DNA of 64,000 nt from Desulfosudis oleivorans (lineage in GTDB: Bacteria > Desulfobacterota > Desulfobacteria > Desulfobacterales > SURF-7): assembly GCA_020723305.1 (NCBI GenBank), contig DYJC01000009.1, positions 124,001 to 188,000 on the forward strand, in the 5' to 3' direction. Shown here piece after piece: positions 19,155 to 29,612 of the stretch. Made by a program: the position numbers and the translations under genes. The notes beneath the pieces are model-generated. The model was not told where the DNA came from. It did not search any database and saw only the letters and a list, made by a program, of their open reading frames with translations. Numbering within the stretch: position 1 is the first letter of the stretch; each line of letters begins with the position of its first letter.

Positions 19155-19512
19155 TTTTTATTTTAATATTCTTCAACACAAGATCAATCCTCTCTCCATA
19201 ATCAAATGATTGGTCATAATGGAATCGAAGATCCGGCATATGCCGGAGCCCAAGCTGACCGGCAAGGGAAAGTTTGATATAACCGAGTGCACTCTTAAAG
19301 CCCTTTTCTGCTTCTTGAGCCGCCTTTTTCTTATCAGAATCTGCCCCTGATACTGAAAAATAGATATATGCAAATTTTAAATCCCTTGACATTTTAACCC
19401 CGGTGATGGTTACCGGTTCAAGTCGAGGATCGCTTATGCTCTTACGTAAAAGGTCGGATAGATTCTTTTGAATTTGACCAGATACCCTGTCTGCTCTTGC
19501 AAAAGGCTTCAT
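19129..19512 (-). CDS. rbfA: 30S ribosome-binding factor RbfA
   Basis: 127 residues. FARADRVSGQIQKNLSDLLR at the N-terminus, DPRLEPVTITGVKMSRDLKF and a final LGLRHMPDLRFHYDQSFDYG match RbfA. It binds immature 30S subunits and helps 16S rRNA 5'-end maturation. It overlaps ylxP by 4 bp on its upstream side and nrnA on its downstream side, giving tight translational coupling. Confidence 0.95.
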   Translation of the reverse strand: MKPFARADRVSGQIQKNLSDLLRKSISDPRLEPVTITGVKMSRDLKFAYIYFSVSGADSDKKKAAQEAEKGFKSALGYIKLSLAGQLGLRHMPDLRFHYDQSFDYGERIDLVLKNIKIKNGSDSRSS

Positions 19513-19796
19513 ATGCTCAATATCTCCATCTCTGTATCGATGATTTCAGCCAATCCAAGATCTTCCGCCATATTAAACATTTTATCGATTTTTGAATTGA
19601 TCACTTTTCGGTTGTTGCCCACCATTGTAAATCCAATTTCCGCCCGCTGATGAACATCATTTAACCCAACCTCTGCAACAGATGCATTAAAATTGTTGCT
19701 CAACCGACTTGTAATCGCCTTAACAATTTTTCTTTTGGCTTTCAGGCTATGGCACTCATGAAGTCTGAAAACAATTTTTCCTATTCCGACAACCAT
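19509..19796 (-). CDS. DUF503 family protein, YlxP-like
   Basis: About 95 residues from ATG at 19796 (MVVGIGKIVF); a longer frame to 19829 adds 11 hydrophobic residues not seen in the family. FRLHECHSLKAKRKIVKAI and SVAEVGLNDVHQRAEIGF are the DUF503 hallmarks. Function is not firmly established; the family sits between infB and rbfA in many bacteria and is linked by context to ribosome maturation. Confidence 0.92.
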   Translation of the reverse strand: MVVGIGKIVFRLHECHSLKAKRKIVKAITSRLSNNFNASVAEVGLNDVHQRAEIGFTMVGNNRKVINSKIDKMFNMAEDLGLAEIIDTEMEILSI

Positions 19797-19829
19797 AATA
19801 TCCGCAATATTTAATAATAAAAATATCAT

Positions 19830-22619
19830 CTACGCCATGGTTGGTCTTATTTCCTCAAGATAATAACATTCAATCTCATCATTCAATTTAATGTCATTGA
19901 AATTTTCAATTCCAATTCCGCATTCATACCCGGCCTGAACTTCCTTGACATCATCCTTGAACCTTCGTAGAGAAACAACTTTGCCGTCATAGATAACAAC
20001 GCCATCTCTTAACAAGCGTGCACGTTGCCCGCGCTCTATCTTTCCATTGATTACATGGGATCCCGCAATTGTACCTTTTTTGGGTATTACAAAGATTTCA
20101 CGCACCTCGGCTCGTCCAAGAATCTTCTCTTCATAGGTTGAATCCATCATTCCAACCATTGCATCTTTGATATCCTTAATGGCGTTATAAATGATGTCAT
20201 AAAATCTGATATCAACATTCTCGTCAGCAGCATATTCCTGAACCTTTCCGCCTGGACGAACATTGAAGCCGATAATGATGGCATTCGAGACCGCCGCTAG
20301 AGAAACATCCGATTCTGTTATCGTACCTGTTGCCGCATGGACGACATTGATTTTTACCTCATCCCCGGAAAGCTTGGTTAGAGAATCCTTAAGTGCTTCG
20401 ATAGATCCATGGACATCTGCCTTGATAATAAGATTCAGCTCCTTTAGTATACCTTCCTTCAATTTTTCAAAGAGCCCCTCAAGACTAAGCCGGCTTGATT
20501 TGGCAAGCTCTTTGGATCGTTGTTTCTGTGCTCTGTGAGAACTGACCTGTTTTGCATTCTTTTCATCATCAATCGAAATGAGTTCATCTCCTGCCTCAGG
20601 CACACCGTTTAAACCCAGAATTTCCACTGGAATTGAGGGCCCAGCCTGGTCAATAGGCTCTCCGCTGTCATTCAACATCGCGCGAACCTTTCCATAGTGT
20701 ATACCGCAAACCACCGGGTCACCTGCGTGTAATGTCCCTTCCAAAATCAAAACCGTTGCAACAGGCCCTCTGCCGGAGTCGAGTTTGGCTTCAATAACAT
20801 GTCCCTTAGCAAGCTTATCCGGGTTTGCTTTCAACTCTAATACTTCTGCCTGAAGAAGGATCATATCCAATAGATCATCAATTCCTGTTTTCTGCTTTGC
20901 TGAAACATATACAAAAATTGTATCTCCCCCCCATTCTTCCGATACGATTCCATGCTCTGATAACTCCCGCTTCACTCTTTCTATATCCGCTTCAGGTTTA
21001 TCAATCTTATTCACGGCAACAATGATGGGAACTTCCGCAGCCTTCGAATGATTGATCGCTTCAATTGTTTGTGGCATAACGCCATCATCGGCAGCAACCA
21101 CAAGAATAACGAGATCGGTTACCATTGCACCACGGGAACGCATTGCCGTAAACGCTTCATGGCCAGGAGTATCTAAAAAAACAATTCTCCCCTTATCGGT
21201 TTGCACATTATAGGCGCCAATATGCTGTGTAATTCCGCCTGCTTCATTGTCGGTAACACTCGATTTCCGGATCACATCAAGCAAAGATGTTTTTCCATGG
21301 TCAACATGTCCCATGATCGTAACGACCGGTGGCCGATAAGTTTGTTTTCCAGGATCTTCATCCTTATCAATTCTCAGGAAAGTATCCTCTTCAAAAGAAG
21401 CTCTCTCAACCTCATATTCAAATTCCGCTGCAACCAGTTCAGCGGTGTCGAAATCAATTGTCTGGTTTACCGTTGCCATAACCCCCAACATCATAAGCTT
21501 CTGAATCATTTCATTGGCTTTGATCCCCATCCTCTTGGCAAGATCTGAAAGTATAATCGTATCATCTATCTTAATTCTCCTTTTAATGGCTTTAGGTGTT
21601 GTGATTTGTGTTTTTTCACCAATGGTTTGTTTGGCCTTGGCTCCCTTTTTCCCTTTTTTTCCTCGAGCCCTAACACCACCGTATAAAGCATTTCCTTCAA
21701 CGATTTCTTTTCGGCGGAAAGAAATTTTTTTCTTAAAAAACTTGGCGTCCTGTTCCAGATCGGGTTGCCTCTGTTTCTTTTTTGATTTCTTTGTTTCCTT
21801 TGCCGACAAAATTGGTGTGTCTAATATTGAATCAATTGCTTTAACCGGAAATATCTCTTTTTCGACTGTTTTTTCCTTTTCAAACTTGATTTCCGGAATA
21901 ACAATTTTTTCATCCATTTCCGCTGGAAACGGAGTGGGAAGCTTAATGATCTTGGCTGCAGCCTGTTTCTTTGTTTTTTTAATTGGTTTTTTGGATTTTA
22001 GCAGTACTTCTTCAAGGATCTTTTCTTTTTCTGTTTCAACGGCTGTTTCGGGTTCTTCTTTAAATGTTTCAACTTCAGAAACCGGTTCTTCAATTACAAC
22101 AGTTTCTTCTGCTACTGTTTTTTGAGAAAGAACAGATTTTTCTGTTAATTGATTTTCTTCAGATAAAATAATTTCTTCGGAAGGCGCGTGATCTTCAACA
22201 AGTTCATTTTCTGTGGAAGAGAGGGGCGGTACTTCTTCCGTTTCTACAGAAGACTCAACAAATACCGTTTCTTCTATATCATCAATGAGTTTATCTTCCG
22301 ACTCTCTTTTGACCGCATCTACTTCCGTTGCATCTGTATCAGACACCTCATCTGAAATCATCATCGGGTCAATAACTTCTAATGAGTCAGATTCAATTTT
22401 TTTACGCCGCCTAATAACAGTCGGTTTAACGCGGCTCTCCTCAATTTTGTTTAATTCTTTCGTGCCAAGTACATGAGACTTAATCAGCGATACATCTCTG
22501 GCATCAAGAGAACTCATATGACTTTTTATGTCTACATCCAAATCTTTGATCTTACTGAGTAGGATCTTGTTAGTCATGTTTAAATCTCTGGCAAGTTCAT
22601 AAAATCTGATTTTTGCCAT
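19830..22619 (-). CDS. infB: Translation initiation factor IF-2
   Basis: 929 residues. N-terminal IF2_N ([20 protein letters not shown]), then a long low-complexity Glu/Lys/Val/Ser linker (about 60-330), then a second IF2_N-like part. The GTPase has [12 protein letters not shown] (about 437), DTPGHEAFT and NKID. Domains II-IV follow to the end. It brings fMet-tRNA to the 30S P site and drives subunit joining. The linker explains the extra length over the shortest homologues. Downstream of nusA with a 125-bp gap. Confidence 0.98.
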   Translation of the reverse strand: MAKIRFYELARDLNMTNKILLSKIKDLDVDIKSHMSSLDARDVSLIKSHVLGTKELNKIEESRVKPTVIRRRKKIESDSLEVIDPMMISDEVSDTDATEVDAVKRESEDKLIDDIEETVFVESSVETEEVPPLSSTENELVEDHAPSEEIILSEENQLTEKSVLSQKTVAEETVVIEEPVSEVETFKEEPETAVETEKEKILEEVLLKSKKPIKKTKKQAAAKIIKLPTPFPAEMDEKIVIPEIKFEKEKTVEKEIFPVKAIDSILDTPILSAKETKKSKKKQRQPDLEQDAKFFKKKISFRRKEIVEGNALYGGVRARGKKGKKGAKAKQTIGEKTQITTPKAIKRRIKIDDTIILSDLAKRMGIKANEMIQKLMMLGVMATVNQTIDFDTAELVAAEFEYEVERASFEEDTFLRIDKDEDPGKQTYRPPVVTIMGHVDHGKTSLLDVIRKSSVTDNEAGGITQHIGAYNVQTDKGRIVFLDTPGHEAFTAMRSRGAMVTDLVILVVAADDGVMPQTIEAINHSKAAEVPIIVAVNKIDKPEADIERVKRELSEHGIVSEEWGGDTIFVYVSAKQKTGIDDLLDMILLQAEVLELKANPDKLAKGHVIEAKLDSGRGPVATVLILEGTLHAGDPVVCGIHYGKVRAMLNDSGEPIDQAGPSIPVEILGLNGVPEAGDELISIDDEKNAKQVSSHRAQKQRSKELAKSSRLSLEGLFEKLKEGILKELNLIIKADVHGSIEALKDSLTKLSGDEVKINVVHAATGTITESDVSLAAVSNAIIIGFNVRPGGKVQEYAADENVDIRFYDIIYNAIKDIKDAMVGMMDSTYEEKILGRAEVREIFVIPKKGTIAGSHVINGKIERGQRARLLRDGVVIYDGKVVSLRRFKDDVKEVQAGYECGIGIENFNDIKLNDEIECYYLEEIRPTMA

Positions 22620-22744
22620 TCATCCCCCTTTAACTCAATTGCAAAAGGACTTCAATAATTCTATATTCAGTTATCAAATACAGACATAAACGAGCAATCA
22701 ATTGTCTTAGCTGGAATTAATACTTTTCCATTATCAATCCAGCC

Positions 22745-24187
22745 CTACTCTTTATCCACCCCTTGTTCAGGCTCTTCTGCATCACTATCAGTTGCCGATG
22801 CTTCTCCCTCTTCAAATGACACAGATTGCATAGCTTCACTTTCAGAAACCTCCGTTTCTGTTTGAGCAATCATTTCTTCTTCCACAGAATTACCTTCGGC
22901 CGGTTTTTCCTCTTCAGCTTTCGGCAATAGTTTGGCCTTTGACTTCGCATTTTGAATAGCTAAACGGGCATTATCAATGAGTTCCTGGGCTTTCCCCTCA
23001 TCATCAATGCCCCGAATCTGGATTAAATCTTCGATGGCTGCATTCCCCAGTTCTTCAGCTGAAAAAAAACCTTTTTCATATAGAATATCAGCGAGTCCTA
23101 TGTTTACGCCCGCAACCCCCATAAGTGAATCATAACCTTCTTTCATGGCTTGGCTATATACGGATTCACTCTGTACATCAAGATGCCACCCGGTTAACTT
23201 GGATGCCAGACGAACATTTTGACCGCGCTTTCCAATTGCTACCGAAAGAAACTCGTCTGGAACAATTACCTCCATGGAGTTGTTTTCTTCATCAATAATT
23301 ACCCTGGATATCTCAGCCGGTGCCAACGCATTGCAAACAAATTTAGCAGCATCCACATGCCAAGGAATGATATCTATCTTTTCGCCCCGAAGCTCTTGAA
23401 CCACATTCTGTACTCGGCTCCCTTTCATGCCGACACAGGCGCCTACCGGATCAATATCAAAATCACTGGAACCAACAGCGATTTTCGCCCGATTACCCGC
23501 TTCCCTGGCTGCACCTTGAATCGTAACGATTCCCTCGCTGATTTCAGGAACCTCGGTCTTGAACAGATTAATCAAAAAATCCGGATGTGTTCGGGAAAGA
23601 ACAATCTGCGGTCCACGTGAATCGGAAAGAACCTTCATGATGTTGGCCCGGATTCGATCACCCCGTCGATATGTTTCCTTGGGAATCTGCTCCCGTTGAG
23701 GAAGAACGGCTTCTGTTTGTCCAATATTAACAATAATATCACCACGATCAATTCGCTGCACAATCCCGTTGATGATTTCACCTTTCCGATCAATAAAGCT
23801 TGAGTATACTGCATCTTTTTCAGCATCTTTCATCTTCTGGATAATAACCTGTTTTGCTGATTGTGCGGCAATCCTTCCGAAGCTGCTTGTATCCATTTTG
23901 GTTCCGAGACTATCTCCGATTTCACACTCAGAATCCAGCTTACGTCCCTCTTCAACACTGATTTGAATATCTGGATTTGTTATCGTTTCTACCACTTCTT
24001 TAAACTGAAAAACTTCTATTTCACCGGTATCCGGACTATAGTGAGCCTCAATATCTATCTGATTACCATATTTCTTTCTAGCAGCAGATTTCAGTGCTTC
24101 CTCAAGTGTCTTAGCCAAGATCTCAACCGCGATTCCCTTGTCCCGGCTTACCTGCTCAATAACACGCTTTATATCCGTTATAAGCAT
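22745..24187 (-). CDS. nusA: Transcription termination/antitermination factor NusA
   Basis: 480 residues. NusA N-domain (MLITDIKRVIEQVSRDKG), S1 (INGIVQRIDRGDIIVNIGQ), KH1 and KH2 (VGACVGMKGSRVQNVVQELR; AIGKRGQNVRLASKLTG) are evident, then helix-hairpin-helix-like GLADILYEKGFFSAEELGN. The last 60 residues are very acidic and low-complexity. It modulates pausing, termination and antitermination on RNA polymerase. The start overlaps the rimP stop by 1 bp (TAATG). Confidence 0.97.
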   Translation of the reverse strand: MLITDIKRVIEQVSRDKGIAVEILAKTLEEALKSAARKKYGNQIDIEAHYSPDTGEIEVFQFKEVVETITNPDIQISVEEGRKLDSECEIGDSLGTKMDTSSFGRIAAQSAKQVIIQKMKDAEKDAVYSSFIDRKGEIINGIVQRIDRGDIIVNIGQTEAVLPQREQIPKETYRRGDRIRANIMKVLSDSRGPQIVLSRTHPDFLINLFKTEVPEISEGIVTIQGAAREAGNRAKIAVGSSDFDIDPVGACVGMKGSRVQNVVQELRGEKIDIIPWHVDAAKFVCNALAPAEISRVIIDEENNSMEVIVPDEFLSVAIGKRGQNVRLASKLTGWHLDVQSESVYSQAMKEGYDSLMGVAGVNIGLADILYEKGFFSAEELGNAAIEDLIQIRGIDDEGKAQELIDNARLAIQNAKSKAKLLPKAEEEKPAEGNSVEEEMIAQTETEVSESEAMQSVSFEEGEASATDSDAEEPEQGVDKE

Positions 24188-24720
24188 TATTTATCTCCGT
24201 TGTAATCAACAAGCCTTGCTTTTTTAATCCCATTATAAGGGATTGAAAAGACCCGATTTTCCACCATGATATTAATGTTTTCATCCGATGTTCCCATCAA
24301 CAAACCTTTGAAATTCCTGATTCCATCCAAGGATTCAATGGTTTTTATTCTGGCAACCTCTCCTTTAAACCTTTCATAGTCTTCCAGCTTGGATAAAGGT
24401 CTGTCCAATCCTGGTGAAGAGACTTCAAGTTTATAGGCATTACTTCCATCCAAGTGAATATCCAAAAGATCGTTCATTTGACGGCTTATCAGAACACAAT
24501 CGTCCAGAGTTACACGACCGGGCTTATCAATATATATTCTCAGAATCATTCCGCCAGGCTCATATTGGTATTCGACATGAACCAACTCCATTCCCTCTGC
24601 CCGGCACAAAGGCCTTGCAATTCTTTCCGCTGTTGCAACAACATCTCTGGCTTTCTCAAAAGCAACAGGTTCTGAACCATTTTCTTTCAATGGACGCTTC
24701 TTTTTAATTTTTCCTTTCAA
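24187..24720 (-). CDS. rimP: Ribosome maturation factor RimP
   Basis: 177 residues. ARPLCRAEGMELVHVEYQYE, RIYIDKPGRVTLDDCV, LEVSSPGLDRPL and the final barrel FSIPYNGIKKARLVDY match RimP. It assists 30S assembly. The lysine-rich first 30 residues are an extension relative to short homologues. It is the first gene of the nus operon; a minus-strand terminator for the preceding tRNA unit lies 20-45 bp upstream. Confidence 0.95.
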   Translation of the reverse strand: MKGKIKKKRPLKENGSEPVAFEKARDVVATAERIARPLCRAEGMELVHVEYQYEPGGMILRIYIDKPGRVTLDDCVLISRQMNDLLDIHLDGSNAYKLEVSSPGLDRPLSKLEDYERFKGEVARIKTIESLDGIRNFKGLLMGTSDENINIMVENRVFSIPYNGIKKARLVDYNGDK

Positions 24721-24738
24721 ACTAAAATCCCACCCTAA

Positions 24739-24766
24739 AAATACAAAACGGGCTTCTTGCCCGTTT
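24739..24766 (-). terminator. Intrinsic terminator after tRNA-Gly, before rimP
   Basis: On the minus strand an 8-bp perfect stem (AAACGGGC / GCCCGTTT, 24746-24766) with a 5-nt loop is followed by a T-rich tract (GTTTTGTATTTTTA). It lies between the tRNA-Gly gene and rimP, both on the minus strand, so it would end the pheT-merR-tRNA unit and separate it from the nus operon. Confidence 0.75.
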
Positions 24767-24903
24767 CCTCACACTTTAGGTAGATTGTCCAACCGGAATG
24801 AAATTTATCTGATCATGGAAATATCCACAAATACATACATTCAGTGTAAATACAAAAAAATCTACCTTGATTCACCATCACCCACCCCTGGAAAAGGCAT
24901 AAA

Positions 24904-24979
24904 TGGAGCGGGCAACGAGATTCGAACTCGCGACACCAAGCTTGGGAAGCTTGTACTCTACCAACTGAGCTATGCCCGC
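24904..24979 (-). tRNA. tRNA-Gly, anticodon CCC
   Basis: A 76-nt cloverleaf on the minus strand: acceptor GCGGGCA / TGCCCGC with discriminator T and genomically encoded CCA at 24904-24906. The D arm is GCTC-AGTTGGTA-GAGT, the anticodon stem CAAGC / GCTTG with loop TTCCCAA (anticodon CCC, reading GGG), and the T arm GCGAG-TTCGAAT-CTCGT. All stems pair, with G-T wobbles at the D and T stem ends. Confidence 0.95.
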
Positions 24980-24995
24980 TTATCCAAGCTTAAAT

Positions 24996-25024
24996 TTACT
25001 ATTATAAAAAAAAAATCTTGTCAA
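24996..25024 (-). promoter_or_regulatory. Possible promoter of tRNA-Gly
   Basis: On the minus strand a perfect -35 TTGACA (25019-25024) is followed, after 17 T-rich bases, by a weak -10 TAGTAA (24996-25001); TAATAG at 24999-25004 with a 14-bp spacer is an alternative. The tRNA 5' end is 17 bp downstream of the -10. Identified by consensus match only. Confidence 0.4.
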
Positions 25025-25034
25025 CTGAAAACTC

Positions 25035-25061
25035 TATCTATATACGATAACCATATAGATA
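25035..25061. repeat. 9-bp inverted repeat between merR and tRNA-Gly
   Basis: Arms TATCTATAT (25035-25043) and ATATAGATA (25053-25061) are perfectly complementary around 9 nt. It is AT-only apart from one C/G pair and is not followed by a T-run, so it is a poor terminator. It could be an operator near the MerR-type gene. Confidence 0.45.
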
Positions 25062-25093
25062 AATGTTGTTTGCTGGACATATGCAAAAGGAAG

Positions 25094-25444
25094 CTATGAA
25101 TCCAGAATTTCTTTCATGATATATAACTCAGAAGTGATTTCTTCAAGGGTGATCTCACTTGGCTTTTCCATTTTTTCTTTCCGTTTCGCTCTCAAGTACT
25201 GCTTTGCACCCCGAATCGTATATTTCTTTTCATGAAGAAGATACTTAATCTGATAAATCAGTTCAACATCTTCCTTGCGATACAGGCGCTGTCCTGATTC
25301 TGTTCGTTTGGGATTGATTCCTTTGAATTCAGTCTCCCAGAATCGAAGGACATAGGCCTCCAAGCCTGTTAAATTACTAACTTCCCCAATCCTAAAATAG
25401 AGTTTATCCGGTATACTGATTTTTACATTTTCTGTTTTTTCCAT
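25094..25444 (-). CDS. MerR family transcriptional regulator
   Basis: 116 residues from ATG at 25444. KLYFRIGEVSNLTGLEAYVLRFWETEF is the MerR winged helix (quoted here only to show FRIGEVSNLTG and LRFWE), then QRLYRKEDVELIYQIKYLL and a basic helix. There is no C-terminal effector domain with cysteines, so it is not a metal sensor of the classical type. Such short MerR genes follow pheT (often with ihfA) in many proteobacteria; ihfA is missing here. Target unknown. Confidence 0.88.
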   Translation of the reverse strand: MEKTENVKISIPDKLYFRIGEVSNLTGLEAYVLRFWETEFKGINPKRTESGQRLYRKEDVELIYQIKYLLHEKKYTIRGAKQYLRAKRKEKMEKPSEITLEEITSELYIMKEILDS

Positions 25445-25483
25445 ACAACTGCCGGATTCATTCCCCAACGTATATTAAATCGT

Positions 25484-27898
25484 TTAGGGCAACATTGCGT
25501 TAAATGCTTTAATAAGCATGCTTGAAATCTTGCTGTGAATTATATTTACTGTGTCATCTTCCAGTGTTCTTTCAGTAGATCGATACGTCAACCGTAACGA
25601 TAAGCTTTTTTTCTTTTCAGGGATATTTTCACCCACGTATACATCAAACAATTCAACATTTTCAAGGATCTTTTCATTCATCTTTTCAAGTGTTTTAAGA
25701 ACAGACTGCACTTCAATACCTTGATCTATGATAATGGTAATATCCCTTGAAACTGAAGGATATTTCGGCAAGGATTTATATGTCTTGTTCTCTGGAATTT
25801 TCTTGATCAGCAAATCAAGATCCAATTCCATGATAAAAGCCGTCTGTTTGAGATTATAACTACTCAACACTTCATGGTGAACTTCTCCAATCGTTCCAAC
25901 AAGCTCTCCAGCTATATAAATTGAGGCTGCATGTCCTGATTTATGATAACAGCAATTCTCTGAGGGAAGGGCTGTAAACTGAATCCCTTCCAATCGTAAT
26001 GCCTTCAACAATCCTTCAGCCACACCCTTTAAATCATAAAAGTCACAATCCAGGTTACCCCCATGCCATGAGTTTTCAACTCTTTTGCCCGTCCATAAAC
26101 AGGAAAGATATTCAATTTCATTTGGTTGAATATTCTTTTTCTGCATATTGAAAAAAACTCTTCCAATTTCAAAAAATTTTAAATTTTTTGTCTGCCAGGA
26201 TATATTTCGATGCATGGTATCCAGAAGCCCGGGTATTAGAGAGGTTCTCATCACCGCTTGATCTTCTGACAAAGGATTCAATATCTCTACTGCACATCTT
26301 CTGGAATCCTCAGGTCTCAGCCTCAGTTGATCAACAGCCGAACGTTTGACAAAGCTATAATTGATCGCCTCAGTAAAACCGAAACCAATAAGTACATCCT
26401 TGATTCGATCTTTAATTGTAATCTGTTTGTAAAGAGGCTTGATTGCTGCGGGTATGGGTGGAAATGACGTTGGAATGTTATTGTATCCCGAAAGCCTTGC
26501 AACCTCCTCCACGATATCCTCATGTCTTGAAACATCCACTCGAAAAGAGGGAACAGTAACTTCAAGAATATCTTCATTGGTTTTTTTTACTGAAAAATCA
26601 ATCGATTTTAAATGTGTTGACATTGTTTCCTGATCAAGATTCGTTCCAAGCAGCCGATTGGTATTGTTTATGCTGAGAGCGATAACTTGTTCTGTAAACG
26701 GGATAGGATGCTCATCCACTACCCCATCCACAATTTGGCCTCCAGCGACCTCCTTCATTAAAAGTGCGGCTCTTTTTAGAGCAAATACCGTACCCTTGGG
26801 ATCAACTCCCCGTTCAAAACGATAAGAGGCATCAGTATTCAGACCAAGTGTCTTTGATGTTTTTCGAATGGAGCTCTGTTGAAAACATGCACTTTCAATG
26901 AGAACATTGACTGTTTTTTCACTGATTTCGGAATTACCCCCCCCCATTACACCAGCCAGTGCAATTGGTTTTTCTGCATCACAGATTAATAGCATGCCTG
27001 GTAAAAGATTCCGTTCCTTGCTGTCCAGGGTCGTAAAAACTTCTCCTTTTTCAGCAGCTCTCACAACAATTCGTTTCTCGGAAAGTGTATCAAAATCAAA
27101 TGCATGAAGAGGTTGACCGGTTTCCATCATCACATAATTCGTGACATCCACAAGGTTATTAATCGGTCTTAATCCGATGGAAAGGAGCCTATCCTGAAGC
27201 CAGAAAGGAGATGGCCCTACAGAAATACCGATCAAGAGTCCAGCTGAATATCTAGGGCAAAGATCCGGATTTTTAATCTTCACAGACGTGTATTCAGAAA
27301 TCGAAGATCCGGTGTGAAAGGCATCAATACTAGGATATTTTAGAAAGCTGCCCTGCATCGCCGCAATCTCCCGGGCAATACCAATAATACCAAGGCAATC
27401 CGGCCGGTTGGGCGTGAGATCAACCTCAAAAACCATATCAGAAAGCCTGAGTACACTTGCAAGCTTTTGTCCGACATCAACATCTGCCGGCAACGAAATA
27501 ATCCCTTCAGAATCCAATCCGATTCCCAGCTCTGATTCACTGCACAGCATCCCGGAAGATTCCTGATTGTAAATCAATCCTTTTTCAAGTACTTTCCCAC
27601 CTGGAAAAACAGTCCCCGGCAAAGCACATGCCGTTATCATGCCCACTGTGGCATTTGGGGCACCACATACAATTGTTCGCTTTTCAGTCCCAATATCAAC
27701 AAAACAGATTTTTAATTTTTCTGCATTAGGATGAGGTACAATTTCTACAATCCGACCGGATAGAACGCTGTCCAAATAAGCATATCGATCCGATACAGAA
27801 TCTACTTCCAAACCGATCATGGTCAATCCCTCTGCCAGATCGCTTGGGGTCATCTCAATGGGGATATATTCCTTTAACCAGCTTAAACTGAATTTCAT
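25484..27898 (-). CDS. pheT: Phenylalanine-tRNA ligase beta subunit
   Basis: 804 residues, normal for the long bacterial type. It shows the tRNA-binding OB domain (GRIVEIVPHPNAEKLKICFV), B3/B4 editing domain (NLVDVTNYVMMETGQPLHAFD), B5 (EEVARLSGYNNIPTSFPP) and a C-terminal anticodon-binding FDX-ACB domain (YPSVSRDITIIIDQGIEV). With PheS it forms the alpha2-beta2 enzyme charging tRNA-Phe. It starts 1 bp after the pheS stop codon. Confidence 0.98.
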   Translation of the reverse strand: MKFSLSWLKEYIPIEMTPSDLAEGLTMIGLEVDSVSDRYAYLDSVLSGRIVEIVPHPNAEKLKICFVDIGTEKRTIVCGAPNATVGMITACALPGTVFPGGKVLEKGLIYNQESSGMLCSESELGIGLDSEGIISLPADVDVGQKLASVLRLSDMVFEVDLTPNRPDCLGIIGIAREIAAMQGSFLKYPSIDAFHTGSSISEYTSVKIKNPDLCPRYSAGLLIGISVGPSPFWLQDRLLSIGLRPINNLVDVTNYVMMETGQPLHAFDFDTLSEKRIVVRAAEKGEVFTTLDSKERNLLPGMLLICDAEKPIALAGVMGGGNSEISEKTVNVLIESACFQQSSIRKTSKTLGLNTDASYRFERGVDPKGTVFALKRAALLMKEVAGGQIVDGVVDEHPIPFTEQVIALSINNTNRLLGTNLDQETMSTHLKSIDFSVKKTNEDILEVTVPSFRVDVSRHEDIVEEVARLSGYNNIPTSFPPIPAAIKPLYKQITIKDRIKDVLIGFGFTEAINYSFVKRSAVDQLRLRPEDSRRCAVEILNPLSEDQAVMRTSLIPGLLDTMHRNISWQTKNLKFFEIGRVFFNMQKKNIQPNEIEYLSCLWTGKRVENSWHGGNLDCDFYDLKGVAEGLLKALRLEGIQFTALPSENCCYHKSGHAASIYIAGELVGTIGEVHHEVLSSYNLKQTAFIMELDLDLLIKKIPENKTYKSLPKYPSVSRDITIIIDQGIEVQSVLKTLEKMNEKILENVELFDVYVGENIPEKKKSLSLRLTYRSTERTLEDDTVNIIHSKISSMLIKAFNAMLP

Positions 27899-27899
27899 T

Positions 27900-28907
27900 T
27901 TAAAACTGCCTTAAAAATCGAAAATCATTTTCAAAAAACTTCCGGAGATCATCAATTCCATATTTTAACATGGCTATACGCTCCACTCCCATACCAAAAG
28001 CGAAACCCGAATATTGGGAAGTATCATAGTTGACATTTTCAAACACCGCAGGATGAACCATTCCCGAACCAAGAACCTCAAGCCATCCGGTCTGTGAGCA
28101 AACACGGCACCCTTTGCCCCTGCAAATTACACAGAGAATATCAACCTCTGCGCTGGGTTCTGTGAATGGGAAAAAACTGGGTCGAAATCGGAGCGATATG
28201 TCTTCATCAAAAATCTGATGAACAAGAGTGGTCAAAATTCCTTTTAAATCACTGAATCCAATATTCTTGTCTACGACAAGGCCTTCAACCTGGTGAAACA
28301 TGGGAGTATGGGTAAGATCCGAGTCGCATCGATAAACTTTACCTGGCATGATCACCCGGATTGGAGGTTGCTTTTTTTCCATGATACGGATTTGAAGCGG
28401 AGAGGTGTGAGTGCGAAGCACAATGTCATCGGAAACAAAGAAGGTATCCTGCATATCCCTGGCTGGATGGTTTTTCGGAAAATTGAGGGCCTCAAAATTA
28501 TAATAATCTGTCTCAATTTCCGGCCCTTCAGCAATATCAAATCCCAGCCGTTTAAATATGTTACTAATCTCTTGATTAATCTGTGAAATCGGATGAAGTA
28601 TACCGGGTATGGCAACCCGTCCGGGAAGAGATACATCAATATAATCAATTGAATTTACATCCGAGCCTTCTACCTGCTGAAGTGCTTCTGTAATTCTCTT
28701 CTCAACAATCTGTTTGGTTTCATTCGCCTCTTGTCCAGCAGATGGCCGCAGCTCTTTTGGCAAGCTTGATATATTTCTTAAAAACAGCGTAATACGCCCT
28801 TTTCGGCCAACATACTTTATAGAAAGTGCCTTAATCTCTTCAACACTGGAGGCATTTTCAATTTCAGCCAGTGCATTCTCTCTGATCTGTTCTATTGTAT
28901 TTTCCAC
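27900..28907 (-). CDS. pheS: Phenylalanine-tRNA ligase alpha subunit
   Basis: 335 residues. An N-terminal coiled coil (about 1-85) is followed by the class II core: HPISQINQEISNIFKRLGFD, FPKNHPARDMQDTFF (motif 1 area), RTHTSPLQIRIM (motif 2) and GFAFGMGVERIAMLKYGIDD (motif 3). It holds the phenylalanine-adenylate active site. Preceded by a 100-bp gap after rplT. Confidence 0.98.
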   Translation of the reverse strand: MENTIEQIRENALAEIENASSVEEIKALSIKYVGRKGRITLFLRNISSLPKELRPSAGQEANETKQIVEKRITEALQQVEGSDVNSIDYIDVSLPGRVAIPGILHPISQINQEISNIFKRLGFDIAEGPEIETDYYNFEALNFPKNHPARDMQDTFFVSDDIVLRTHTSPLQIRIMEKKQPPIRVIMPGKVYRCDSDLTHTPMFHQVEGLVVDKNIGFSDLKGILTTLVHQIFDEDISLRFRPSFFPFTEPSAEVDILCVICRGKGCRVCSQTGWLEVLGSGMVHPAVFENVNYDTSQYSGFAFGMGVERIAMLKYGIDDLRKFFENDFRFLRQF

Positions 28908-29007
28908 AAATATACTCAGTCAATTTTTCATTCAATCCCATTTACCGGTGAACAACCCGTACAGCAATATTGAGGAGATTGTTTTGAAAATCGATAAATG
29001 ACAAACA

Positions 29008-29355
29008 TTATTGTCTTGCCGATAGCGCTACGATCTCTGAAAATCCAGATGGATCGGATATGGCAAGATCTGCCAGAACCTTGCGATCGATTGCAATATC
29101 AGCGAGTTTCAGGCCATGAATGAACTTGCTATATGACATATTGTTCATTCGAACTGCAGCATTTATTCTCGCGATCCAGAGTTGTCTGAACTCCCGTTTT
29201 CTTACTCTTCGATCTCGAAATGCATACATCAACGCCTTATCAACAGAATCTGCGGCTGTGCGAAACAGCTTGCTCCGACCGCCTCGAAATCCTTTGGCAA
29301 GCTTCAGGACCTTATTCCTTCTCCTTCTTGCTTTGAAACCTCTTTTTATTCGCAT
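29008..29355 (-). CDS. rplT: 50S ribosomal protein L20
   Basis: 115 residues. [40 protein letters not shown] and [20 protein letters not shown] are the L20 hallmarks; the usual MPRV start is shortened by about two residues. It binds 23S rRNA early in 50S assembly and, in well-studied bacteria, represses its own operon. It follows rpmI. Confidence 0.97.
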   Translation of the reverse strand: MRIKRGFKARRRRNKVLKLAKGFRGGRSKLFRTAADSVDKALMYAFRDRRVRKREFRQLWIARINAAVRMNNMSYSKFIHGLKLADIAIDRKVLADLAISDPSGFSEIVALSARQ

Positions 29356-29414
29356 AATTATTCTCCTAATGCAGACTGTAAATGAAAAACCGGTTATAAA
29401 ATATATTAATCCTA

Positions 29415-29612
29415 CTATCCATTGGGGAGGAGGAGCTTGATTTCTTTTATGTTTGCTTTGTCAATTATATGCCCCTTCCTGAGAGTCCGTTTCCTTTTGG
29501 TGGTCTTTTTTGTCAGAATGTGACTGGCATGTGATTTCCGGTACACAAATTTTCCGGTCCCTGTTTTCTTGAAACGCTTGGCCGCTGACCTGTTTGTTTT
29601 TATTTTTGGCAT
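29415..29612 (-). CDS. rpmI: 50S ribosomal protein L35
   Basis: 65 residues from ATG at 29612 ([18 protein letters not shown]). An ATG two codons earlier is too near the AAGGAG Shine-Dalgarno, while 29612 has good spacing and gives the family start. [17 protein letters not shown] is typical. It lies between infC and rplT as usual. Confidence 0.96.
   Translation of the reverse strand: MPKIKTNRSAAKRFKKTGTGKFVYRKSHASHILTKKTTKRKRTLRKGHIIDKANIKEIKLLLPNG

Noticed and set aside
21514-22125. 203-residue open frame opposite the infB linker
   Set aside because: Low-complexity Ser/Phe sequence produced by the Glu/Lys-rich linker of IF-2 on the other strand.
24785-25099. Open frame of 104 residues on the plus strand
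   Set aside because: It runs antisense through the tRNA-Gly gene (NEIRTRD-type peptide), a well-known artefact.
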